Assembly: GCA_022837185.1 (NCBI GenBank) | Contig: JALHJD010000161.1 | Span: 1-6,941 of the forward strand | DNA length: 6,941 nt | Direction of reading: 5' to 3' | Source: Desulfobacteraceae bacterium | Lineage (GTDB): Bacteria; Desulfobacterota; Desulfobulbia; Desulfobulbales; Desulfobulbaceae | Shown here: in pieces, positions 1 to 6,526 of the stretch | Position numbering within the stretch: position 1 is the first letter of the stretch | Layout: every line of letters starts with the position of its first letter | Notes under the pieces: generated by a model | The model's database searches: none | Told to the model about the DNA's origin: nothing | What the model saw: the letters and a program-made list of their open reading frames with translations, nothing else | Program-made: the position numbers and the translations under genes

Positions 1-2183
1 GCGGGCGTGCCGGGCGCTGCTGGCAGCGCGACGTGAAAGGCCGTCCCTTTGCCAGGGGTGCTGGCAAACCACAGATTACCGCCGTGTAGCGCCACCAGCC
101 GGTGAGCGATGGCCAGACCCAGGCCGGTGCCATCCTCGTGATGGGCCAGCGTGCCGTCCGGCTGGTGAAAGGCACGGTAGATGCGCTCCTGCTGCGCCGG
201 CTCGATGCCAGGGCCGGTATCCACGACGCACAGCACCACCTGGTCGCGTGCGCTGTCGAAATAGCCGCGCACGATGACTGCCCCCCGCTCGGTGAAGGTG
301 ATCGCGTTCTTGAGCAGGTGGTCGAGCGCCTGGTAGGCCCGCCCCCGGTCTACAGCCAGGTCGGGCAGCGCCCCGTAACCACGCACCAACGCCAGCCCTT
401 TGGCCGCTGCTAGCGCGGCGTGGGCGGCCAGCAGTTCGTCGAGCAGGGGCACGGTGGGCACGCGGGTGATCGTCAGCGCCAGTCGCCCGGCCTCGATGCG
501 GCTCAGATCGAGCACATCGTTGATCAGCTCGAGCAGGCGCCGCCCGTTGCGAACAACCTTTTGCAGCCGATCCTGTTGCAGGGCGTTGAGGTCGCCATAG
601 GTGCCGAGCAGCACCAGGTCGGTGTAGCCGATGATGGAATTCATCGGCGTCCGCAGTTCATGGGACATGTTGGCAAGGAAGGACGACTTGAGCCGGTCGA
701 GCTCCCGCAGTTCGCGATTGGCCTTTTCCAGCAGGAGAGTCCGCTCCCGCAGCATCATGGTGCGTTTGGCCACCTCGAGCTCCAGTTCCCGGCTGAACGA
801 GGAGATCTTGTCGTAGAGCTTTTCCAGGCTCTCCAGCATGCGATTGACATGGTGGGCGAGGTTGTCCATCAGCTCCTGCCGACCGGAGCATGCAACCCGC
901 GCCTTGAGATTGCCTTTGGACGCCTGGGCCAGAACATCCAGGAGGGCCGCGGCCCTTTGTTCGAGGTAGCGGCGCTGCTCCTCCTCCCGTTCGGCCGTCC
1001 TCCTGACATACTGCAGCCGCTCGGCTTCGAGAACGGTGGTGATGTCCTTGCAGACCTCGACTGCTCCGACAATCCTGCCTGCCGCGTCTTTCAGGGCGCT
1101 GGCGCTGGTCATGATGGGCACCGCCGCGCCGCTTCTGGTGCGGATCGTGGTGGTGATGCCCTTGACGTGCAGGCCGTCCTCGAAACAGCGCCGCACCGGG
1201 CAGCCGGCTTCGCAGATGTCGCTGTGAAATATTTCCCTGCAGGTGAGCTTTCCCTCAGTCTCCTCCCTGCTGTAGCCGGTAAGCTGGGCGCATGCCTCGT
1301 TCATGGAGGTGACGACCATGTCGCGATCGACAATGAACAGGGGATCGGCGATTGCCTCCTTGAGGCTGTCGGCCAGTTCGATCTGATCCCTGATGCTGAG
1401 CACCATGGCATTGAAAGCGCCGGCGAGGATGCCGACCGCGTCGGTGGTCCGGACCGGGACCGACGCCGTCAGATCTCCTCCGGCAAGCTGTTCGGCCTTG
1501 GCGGCCAGTTCGGTCACCGGCCTGGTAACCAGCCTGGCCAGCATGAAATAGATGAGCAGGATAAGGGCCCCGATGCCGACGGCGCTGATGCCGATGGTCC
1601 TGTTCCGCAGGGAAGCGATGGCGGCATAGGTGCTGTCCGTGGAATGCCTGGTCAGCAGACCTCCCAGCACCTTCCGGCTCTCACCATGGCAGTGGTGACA
1701 CTCCGGTTCATTGAGGATGCTATGGATGGTGACGAGGTATCTTCGCCCCTGAGCCTCTTCCTCGAAAGGAAGGGCAAGGGCAGGATCACCCGTCCGCAAA
1801 AGCTGATCGAGGGCGGCCACCCCCGCTCTGCTGTGGAGAAACTGCGATACCGTGCCATTGATCCTGTCGGCATGGGTGGCGAAGACTATCCTCTGGTTGA
1901 AGTCGCAGATCACTATTTCCGTTCCGTGCAGCTGGTCGCGGATATCGAGCAGCTGTTTCTCGACGGAGGCGCTGTCCCCCACCGACATGGGATGCCTGAT
2001 CCCCGCATAGGCGAGGGATTTCAGCTCGTGGCCGTATTCGGTCATCCTCTCGAGCATCTGATCGCGCTGGTTGTTGACGCTGAGGACAATCACCGCCCCC
2101 ATGACCAGGGACACGCCGGCGGTGAGGACGATCAGGATTTTCAGATCAAGATGTTTGCGGATAAAACCGGCCAGGCGATCCAT
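1..2183 (-). CDS. Haem-binding (CxxCH) membrane sensor histidine kinase, 3' end cut by window edge
   Basis: An open frame runs from ATG at 2183 to the left edge with no stop, giving 727 residues. Seen in order: membrane segment (about 14-36); extracytoplasmic domain (about 37-196) with C162-H-H-C165-H166, a covalent haem c motif, just before a second membrane segment (about 197-216); HAMP (about 217-269); PAS (about 276-385) with cysteines 315, 324, 328 and 333; a HAMP-like segment (about 412-460); a charged helical linker; HisKA with phospho-accepting H508 in SHELRTP; HATPase_c with N626 (N box), D655-T-G-P-G (G1) and G685-T-G-L-G-L (G2). The core is therefore complete and probably active. 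The start at 2183 is chosen because GGAGGG lies 7 bases upstream; an in-frame ATG at 2201 has no such site. The visible end (PAAPGTP) looks like a linker, so a receiver domain could follow, but this cannot be seen. Ligand and partner regulator are unknown. Inferred role: reads periplasmic redox state or a small ligand through haem and phosphorylates a response regulator. Confidence 0.93.
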   Translation of the reverse strand, partial: MDRLAGFIRKHLDLKILIVLTAGVSLVMGAVIVLSVNNQRDQMLERMTEYGHELKSLAYAGIRHPMSVGDSASVEKQLLDIRDQLHGTEIVICDFNQRIVFATHADRINGTVSQFLHSRAGVAALDQLLRTGDPALALPFEEEAQGRRYLVTIHSILNEPECHHCHGESRKVLGGLLTRHSTDSTYAAIASLRNRTIGISAVGIGALILLIYFMLARLVTRPVTELAAKAEQLAGGDLTASVPVRTTDAVGILAGAFNAMVLSIRDQIELADSLKEAIADPLFIVDRDMVVTSMNEACAQLTGYSREETEGKLTCREIFHSDICEAGCPVRRCFEDGLHVKGITTTIRTRSGAAVPIMTSASALKDAAGRIVGAVEVCKDITTVLEAERLQYVRRTAEREEEQRRYLEQRAAALLDVLAQASKGNLKARVACSGRQELMDNLAHHVNRMLESLEKLYDKISSFSRELELEVAKRTMMLRERTLLLEKANRELRELDRLKSSFLANMSHELRTPMNSIIGYTDLVLLGTYGDLNALQQDRLQKVVRNGRRLLELINDVLDLSRIEAGRLALTITRVPTVPLLDELLAAHAALAAAKGLALVRGYGALPDLAVDRGRAYQALDHLLKNAITFTERGAVIVRGYFDSARDQVVLCVVDTGPGIEPAQQERIYRAFHQPDGTLAHHEDGTGLGLAIAHRLVALHGGNLWFASTPGKGTAFHVALPAAPGTP

Positions 2184-2184
2184 C

Positions 2185-2661
2185 TCAGTGCCCTCCGCCA
2201 TGGATGAGGGGCTTGTACCGGAAGGCCCTGACCCGCTCCGAGGTATGGCAGACCTCGCAGTCTTCCCTGGTCAGCCGTTTCTTGATGAATCCGGCCCCGC
2301 CGGTTTGCACGTGCCGCTCTCCCGGGCCATGGCAGACCTCGCAGCCGGCGTTTTTCAGTCCGGGTGTTGCCTCGACACTGATAAAGCCGCCGGGCCTGCC
2401 GTAGCCGGTTGTGTGACAACTGTAGCATTTCCGGAGGTCTTCCGGGCTCAAACCTTTTTCCAGCCGTTCAATGCTGCGGTAGGAATTGCTTTTCTTGGCG
2501 TATTGCCTGAAGCTCTCGTATTCCTCTTCATGGCACGGTTCGCAGGCCTCGGAGCCGACATAGAGCGAAGGGCCGTCTTCCCCGGAGGCCTCGGGACATG
2601 GGGAACGCAGAATCACGGCCAGCAGAACCGCCGCCGCGAAAAACAGATGACCGCGTCCCAT
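2185..2661 (-). CDS. Exported tetraheme c-type cytochrome (cytochrome c554-like)
   Basis: A 158-residue protein. An N-terminal signal peptide is visible: a hydrophobic core at about 6-18 after G-R-G-H. The only nearby Cys (C22) is preceded by R-S-P, which is not a lipobox, so a soluble periplasmic protein is more likely than a lipoprotein. Four CxxCH haem motifs are present: C40-E-P-C-H44, C79-Y-S-C-H83, C107-E-V-C-H111 and C135-E-V-C-H139. The pattern YVGSEACEPCH, CYSCHTTGYG and CEVCHGPGERH matches small multihaem cytochromes of the c554/c-prime type. Extra histidines (H117, H154, H158) could be distal ligands. Inferred role: periplasmic electron transfer; the redox partner is not visible. 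The start is ambiguous. ATG at 2661 has AGG spaced 7 bases away. ATG at 2667 overlaps the putA stop as ATGA but has no usable site. The gene sits between putA and a kinase that also carries a haem motif, with 2 bases or fewer on either side, pointing to co-transcription. Confidence 0.92.
   Translation of the reverse strand: MGRGHLFFAAAVLLAVILRSPCPEASGEDGPSLYVGSEACEPCHEEEYESFRQYAKKSNSYRSIERLEKGLSPEDLRKCYSCHTTGYGRPGGFISVEATPGLKNAGCEVCHGPGERHVQTGGAGFIKKRLTREDCEVCHTSERVRAFRYKPLIHGGGH
2191..2196 (-). promoter_or_regulatory. Ribosome binding site of the sensor kinase gene
   Basis: GGAGGG on the minus strand lies 7 bases before the kinase ATG at 2183 and inside the last codons of the cytochrome gene. 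It decides the start against the in-frame ATG at 2201. It also implies that the two genes are read from one message, with kinase translation likely coupled to termination of the cytochrome. Confidence 0.7.
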
Positions 2662-2663
2662 TG

Positions 2664-5648
2664 TCATACCTGCAGGTCGGGGATGAAACCGCTGCGGACG
2701 GTGTTTTCGGCAATGCACCGCGGATTGGCGAAATTGCGCAGGTAGCCGGGTCCGCCGGCCTTGGTGCCCAGGCCGCTCATGCCGAATCCGCCGAACGGCT
2801 GGCGGCCGACCATGGCGCCGGTGCAGCCCCGGTTGAGGTACAGGTTGCCGGCCCTGAACCGCTCTTCGGCCATGGCCAGGTTGCCCGGACTTCTCGAAAA
2901 GACCGCGCCGGTCAGGGCAAACTCGGTGCTGTTGGCGATATTGAGGGCTGCATTGAAATCCGCCGCCCGGATCACCGTCAGGACCGGGCCGAACAGTTCC
3001 TCCTGCATCAACGGGTTGTCCGCCCCGGTCACCGCGAAAATGACGGGAGGAACGAACAGCCCCGTTTCCGGCGCCTCCCCCCTGAACAGCAGCTCCGCTC
3101 CGCCCGGCGGTTCGGCGATGAGCCGGTGCAGACGATCGAAAGCCGTCCGGTCGATGACCGGCCCCAGCTTGCAGCCCGGCTCGACGGCTGGCGCGACGGG
3201 AAGGCTTGTACAGGCTTCGCGCAGGCGGTTGATGAACGGCTCGTATATCGACCCGACCAGGATGAGCCGGGAGCAGGCCGAACATTTCTGCCCGGCATAG
3301 CCGAAGGCCGACTGCACGACCCCCTTGACGGCCTCGTCCGGATCGGCGTCTTCATCGACGATGATCGCGTTCTTGCCCCCCATTTCGCACACCACCCTTT
3401 TTATCTCCGCCTGGCCGGGCCGGGTCCGCCCCGCCTGCTCGATGATGGCCAGTCCCACTTCCCTTGAGCCGGTAAAGGCAATCTGACTGACCGCCGGATG
3501 CGCGGTGAGGAAACTGCCGATTCCCTCCCCCGCCCCCGGGAGAAACTGGACCACCTCCGGAGAAAAACCCACCTCCACCAGATGTTCGTACAGGGCATGG
3601 GCGGTGGCGCCGGCGGCGGAGGAGGGCTTCATGAGCACGGTGTTGCCGGCAACCAGCGCCGCGGCGGTCATGCCGCAGAGAATGGCCAGGGGGAAGTTCC
3701 AGGGGGCGATGATCACCGTCGGACCGCGGCCCTCGTAGAGCAGCACATTTCTCTCGCCCGCCATGTTCTCCAGCGGGGCCGGTCCAAGCTCGACGAGGGA
3801 GCGCCGGGCGTAATACCGGCAGAAATCGATTCCTTCGGCCACATCGGCGTCGGCTTCCCGCCAGGGCTTGCCCGCTTCATGGGTCTGCAGGGCCGCCAGC
3901 CGGCAGCGGTCCTCCTCCAGGCGGGCCGCCAGTTTTTCCAGGAGTTCGGCCCGCCGGCGCACCGGGGTACGCTGCCAGGCGGGAAAGGCCCGGGCCGCGA
4001 CCTCCAGGGCTTCCTCCGCCTGAGCCGTCGAGGCCCGGCTGACGAGGGAGACAATCTCATCCGGATGATTGGGTGAGGCATGGGGATGGAGGTCTTCGCC
4101 CATGACCGATTGGCCGTTCACCACCAGGGGGACCTGCAGGGGCAGGCGGGAGCCGACGGCGGCGGCGGCGGCGGCGAAATCGTCCCGCACCCGCGGCTCG
4201 CAGAAATCAAGAATGGGGGTGTTGGTGAAGGGCGAATCAAGATCGCCCCGGACCAGACCACCCGGTTCCGGAGGCTCCGGCTCGAGCAGCGGCGGTTCAA
4301 GCATGGTGTCGAGGGGTGCCCCGCCGTGATAGGCGCGGCGCAGAAACCCCGTTTCCGAAGTCGTCTCCAGCAGACGCCGGACCAGGTACGCCATGCCCGG
4401 CAGGAGGTCTCCCACCGGAACATAAATCCGCACCCGGTATCCGTCCTCGGCCAGCACCCGCCGCAGCGGCTCGGCCATGCCGTGCAGCATCTGCAGTTCG
4501 AAACCGCCCCTCTCCAGCCCCTTTTCCTCGGCCACCACCATGGCATGGACCAGGGAGCGAAGGTTGTGGCCGGCAAAAGCGGCGGCTACCAGGTCGTGAT
4601 TGTCGAGCAGCTTGACCGTCATATTTTCAAAATTGGCATCGGTGAGCCCCTTGGCCGTGTAGACCGGGCAGACCAGGCCCCTGCTCCGGGCGTGCGCCAC
4701 TTCCTGGTCCCAGTATGCCCCCTTGACCAGCCGGACGGTAAAGGGGACTCCCCTTTTCCGGCTCAGAGCAAGGAGGCGGTCGCAATCCTGCTCGCCGGAT
4801 TTCAGGTAGGACTGGACGGTCATGCCGATATGGGGCCAGTCACGCAGGTCGGGGTCCAGGGCGATTTCCTCGAACAGGGCAAAGGTGATGGCATGGACTC
4901 CCCATTGTTCCAGGTCAAAATGGATGAAAACATTCTTCTCTTTCGCCCGGCGCAGCAGAGGGAGCAGCCGCTCCCTGAGGCGGGCGACCGTGCCGGCATG
5001 GTCCACGGCATCGGGGTAGGGATCGAAGGCGGTAATTTTCACCGAGATGTTGGCCAGCGGCAGGGGACCGGCCGGAGACCGGTGCAGAACCGGGTTTTCC
5101 GGCCACTTCTCGGCGGCGGCGGAAAGTTTGTCAACGAGTGCAAGGTGTTTGTGCAGACGCCGTTCCGCCTCGGCCTCACTGACCGTCGCCTCCCCGAGGA
5201 TATCGGCGGTGAAGGTCAGATTTTCCCGGGCCAGTTTCTCAAAAACCCGTAAGGGTTTGTCCCCGTCCGCCTCACAGATGAAACGCCGGGCCATTGCCGT
5301 TACCCTGGCGCGGATCATTCGGGCCGCCAGGGGGGAAGTGATGCCCCGGGCGGCGGCCAGGGTCAGGGCGGAGCGGACGGCGACCGGCAGATCGCGCTCC
5401 CGGCCAAGGAGGTATTCACGAACGTGGGAGGCAACGGCCTGGCTTGAGTGGAGAACGGGCAGGACGTCGATGAAGCGGAAGGCGTCGATTTTGAACGCCT
5501 CGTCCTGCAACACCCGGTCAAGCAGACGGCCATGCCATTTCCGCTGATCAAAGAGCCCGGGAAGGGCGCCCCGGGTTGCCTGCCAGTACCGCGTGCCAAT
5601 CTCCATGATCCGCCGGTTGCGGCGGCCATGGACCGTCTGCCTGTGCAT
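2664..5648 (-). CDS. putA: Bifunctional proline dehydrogenase / L-glutamate gamma-semialdehyde dehydrogenase (minimal PutA)
   Basis: A 994-residue enzyme oxidising proline to P5C (FAD, electrons to quinone) and then glutamate semialdehyde to glutamate (NAD+). PRODH half, about 60-440: ISVK with K204, FDLE with D245, RLVKGAYWD (306-314), Y409, and the substrate/FAD segment Y421-L-V-R424-R425-L-L-E428. All correspond to key residues of E. coli PutA. P5C dehydrogenase half, about 500-985: PWNFP (649-653), MKPSS (K674), FTGSREVG (725-732), C754-E755-M-G-G-K-N, GQKC with nucleophile C789, EELFGP (884-889), GRQPFGGFGMSG (948-959). The length and absence of an N-terminal ribbon-helix-helix domain or C-terminal extension mark it as a short type-A PutA like the Geobacter and Bradyrhizobium enzymes, so it should not repress its own gene. 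Start choice: ATG at 5648 follows a G-rich site; the upstream TTG at 5723 is less likely, and M15 (5606) is possible. First gene of the putA-cytochrome-kinase unit. Confidence 0.97.
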   Translation of the reverse strand: MHRQTVHGRRNRRIMEIGTRYWQATRGALPGLFDQRKWHGRLLDRVLQDEAFKIDAFRFIDVLPVLHSSQAVASHVREYLLGRERDLPVAVRSALTLAAARGITSPLAARMIRARVTAMARRFICEADGDKPLRVFEKLARENLTFTADILGEATVSEAEAERRLHKHLALVDKLSAAAEKWPENPVLHRSPAGPLPLANISVKITAFDPYPDAVDHAGTVARLRERLLPLLRRAKEKNVFIHFDLEQWGVHAITFALFEEIALDPDLRDWPHIGMTVQSYLKSGEQDCDRLLALSRKRGVPFTVRLVKGAYWDQEVAHARSRGLVCPVYTAKGLTDANFENMTVKLLDNHDLVAAAFAGHNLRSLVHAMVVAEEKGLERGGFELQMLHGMAEPLRRVLAEDGYRVRIYVPVGDLLPGMAYLVRRLLETTSETGFLRRAYHGGAPLDTMLEPPLLEPEPPEPGGLVRGDLDSPFTNTPILDFCEPRVRDDFAAAAAAVGSRLPLQVPLVVNGQSVMGEDLHPHASPNHPDEIVSLVSRASTAQAEEALEVAARAFPAWQRTPVRRRAELLEKLAARLEEDRCRLAALQTHEAGKPWREADADVAEGIDFCRYYARRSLVELGPAPLENMAGERNVLLYEGRGPTVIIAPWNFPLAILCGMTAAALVAGNTVLMKPSSAAGATAHALYEHLVEVGFSPEVVQFLPGAGEGIGSFLTAHPAVSQIAFTGSREVGLAIIEQAGRTRPGQAEIKRVVCEMGGKNAIIVDEDADPDEAVKGVVQSAFGYAGQKCSACSRLILVGSIYEPFINRLREACTSLPVAPAVEPGCKLGPVIDRTAFDRLHRLIAEPPGGAELLFRGEAPETGLFVPPVIFAVTGADNPLMQEELFGPVLTVIRAADFNAALNIANSTEFALTGAVFSRSPGNLAMAEERFRAGNLYLNRGCTGAMVGRQPFGGFGMSGLGTKAGGPGYLRNFANPRCIAENTVRSGFIPDLQV

Positions 5649-5656
5649 GAGCCTGT

Positions 5657-5668
5657 CCCCCCTTTTTT
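5657..5668 (-). promoter_or_regulatory. Homopolymeric A6-G6 tract serving as putA ribosome binding region
   Basis: On the minus strand six A are followed by six G, then ACAGGCTC and the putA ATG at 5648. The G run is the best Shine-Dalgarno candidate (8 bases from the ATG); AGG at 3 bases is closer than usual. CCC just upstream could pair with part of the G run across the A6 loop and partly mask it. The two adjoining runs could also vary in length by slippage, which would shift spacing rather than reading frame. Confidence 0.4.
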
Positions 5669-5811
5669 GGGATTGTGGATGGTGCCAGTTGGGTTCCGGG
5701 CAAATTATCCGCTTACGCTTCAAACATTGTAGGGTTATGCTACCGTATCTGATATAGTAAATAATAACTCGATGATGAACAAGAGGGGAAGGATAATCGC
5801 CCCTCCCTCAT

Positions 5812-5837
5812 GTCGGCGCGCCGCAGTGCGCGCCGAC
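5812..5837. repeat. Perfect 10-bp inverted repeat (GC-rich hairpin)
   Basis: The arms GTCGGCGCGC (5812-5821) and GCGCGCCGAC (5828-5837) are exact reverse complements around a 6-base loop, CGCAGT. In RNA this would be a very stable stem about 75 bases before the SixA-like start. No run of T follows on either strand, so it is not a standard intrinsic terminator. It could be a leader structure, a protein binding site or an mRNA-stabilising hairpin. Confidence 0.75.
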
Positions 5838-5912
5838 TGCGCGGGGAAGCGGCGGAACCGGCCCGGCGGCGCTGTCCTTCCATTGCCGGCAAGGAGCAAG
5901 ACGGGAGAATCA

Positions 5913-6377
5913 ATGAAACTGTTTCTCGTACAGCACGGTGAGGCAAAAAGCGAAGAAGAGGACCCGGATCGGCCGCTGACCGATCGGGGCATCCGCAAGA
6001 CCAAAAAAAGCGCGGGCTGGCTCGGCCGCCAGCATTTCAACATCGCGGAAATCCTGCACAGCGGCAGGAAAAGGGCCGGGCAAACGGCGGATATATTCGC
6101 CGCCCGCCTGGCGCCGGAGCACGGGGTTACCGCCGCCCCGGGCCTGAATCCCGATGATGACGTCCTTCCCATGGCCGGGCAGCTGGCCGGCAGGGAAGAG
6201 ACGCTGATGATCGTCGGCCATCTCCCTTACCTGAACCGTCTTGCCGCCCTTCTGCTGACCGGCAATCCCGCCCATGCCCCGATTGCCTTCGTTAATTCCG
6301 GGATAGTCTGCCTGGAGCGGGAAGAGGGTCGCTGGTCCATTGCCTGGATTGTCGTCCCGGACCTGCTCCCCGAATAA
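5913..6377 (+). CDS. sixA: SixA-like phosphohistidine phosphatase (histidine phosphatase superfamily)
   Basis: A 154-residue cytosolic protein, close to the usual SixA length. It begins MKLFLVQHGEA. H8 is the expected phospho-accepting histidine of the RHG motif, but the preceding residue is Gln (Q7) instead of Arg. Other family positions are present: PLTDRG (21-26), S50-G-R-K-R54-A-G-Q-T-A with R54, and the second catalytic-pocket histidine H103 in VGHLPYLNRL. The fold should act on phosphohistidine, as E. coli SixA does on histidine-containing phosphotransfer proteins; the true substrate is not visible here. The start at 5913 is chosen because homology begins there and GGGAG lies 5 bases upstream. 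The frame extends back to 5772, but that part reads as a basic, unstructured extension through the hairpin region. The gene is divergent from putA and 149 bases upstream of a Fur-family gene that has its own promoter, so it is probably a separate unit. Confidence 0.9.
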   Translation: MKLFLVQHGEAKSEEEDPDRPLTDRGIRKTKKSAGWLGRQHFNIAEILHSGRKRAGQTADIFAARLAPEHGVTAAPGLNPDDDVLPMAGQLAGREETLMIVGHLPYLNRLAALLLTGNPAHAPIAFVNSGIVCLEREEGRWSIAWIVVPDLLPE

Positions 6378-6462
6378 CATCTGGCCGGGGCCTTTTCCAG
6401 GCTGACCCCTCGAACGCTTCGGGACAACGCCGCGCCATTGCCCGGATCGTTTCCGAAACAGC

Positions 6463-6491
6463 TTGACAGGCTGCGAGCAGGAATGTATATT
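6463..6491 (+). promoter_or_regulatory. Sigma70-type promoter of the Fur-family gene
   Basis: TTGACA (6463-6468) is a perfect -35. After a 17-base spacer comes TATATT (6486-6491), a 5/6 match to the -10 consensus. Transcription should start near 6498, giving a leader of about 29 bases to the ATG at 6527. The sharp local change from GC-rich to AT-rich sequence supports a real promoter. Confidence 0.8.
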
Positions 6492-6505
6492 AAATAATAA
6501 TTAAT
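6489..6505. promoter_or_regulatory. Probable Fur/PerR-type operator overlapping the promoter
   Basis: The 17-base sequence ATTAAATA-A-TAATTAAT is an inverted repeat with 7 of 8 arm positions matching around one central base. Its AT-rich 7-1-7 layout resembles PerR and Fur boxes (PerR consensus TTATAATnATTATAA) without matching exactly. It covers part of the -10 and the expected transcription start, where a bound repressor would block polymerase. The gene just downstream encodes a Fur-family protein, so autoregulation is the simplest inference. Confidence 0.6.
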
Positions 6506-6526
6506 CCTATTTTAGCGTACACCGCC

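Larger units (their letters stand above)
5649..5912. other. Divergent intergenic region between putA and the SixA-like gene
   Basis: This 264-base stretch should hold promoters for both directions. The AT-rich part, about 5721-5775, is the likeliest site. It has TATAGT (5754-5759, plus) and TACAAT (minus, about 5725-5730) as possible -10 elements, but neither has a convincing -35 at the right distance, so no promoter is called. A small palindrome TATC-T-GATA (5746-5754) could be an operator half-site. Toward the rightward gene the sequence is very GC-rich. It contains a perfect inverted repeat (5812-5837) and a weaker one, GAGGGG / CCCCTC (5783-5788 with 5800-5805). No known riboswitch pattern was recognised. 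Confidence 0.5.

Noticed and set aside
420..2207. 595-codon open frame on the plus strand
   Set aside because: It is antisense to the sensor kinase, whose minus frame shows complete domain motifs. The plus-strand protein is low-complexity and matches no family; long shadow frames are common in GC-rich DNA.
2595..2600. Lipobox at C22 of the cytochrome
   Set aside because: Residues before the Cys are R-S-P, which do not fit the lipobox pattern.
2185..3285. Reading the cytochrome frame as a 366-residue protein starting inside putA
   Set aside because: The upstream part is an out-of-frame shadow of PutA; the signal peptide and haem motifs all lie after 2667.
2598..3467. Long plus-strand open frame opposite putA (also 3498-4076 and 4080-5252)
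   Set aside because: All lie antisense to conserved PutA catalytic segments and lack recognisable domains.
5660..5720. Sigma54 promoter before putA (TGGCAC on the minus strand)
   Set aside because: The GG element is present but no GC element occurs at the required spacing.
5649..5723. Extending PutA to the TTG at 5723
   Set aside because: The added 25 residues have no family similarity, TTG is a weak start, and the ATG at 5648 has a G-rich site in front.
5772..5912. Extending the SixA-like protein upstream to 5772
   Set aside because: The family begins at MKLFLVQHG; the extra 47 residues are basic and unstructured and cross the hairpin, while 5913 has a good ribosome binding site.
6409..6423. 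Hairpin CTCGAA-CGC-TTCGGG as a terminator after the SixA-like gene
   Set aside because: The stem is short, with a G-T pair and a 3-base loop, and no T run follows on either strand.
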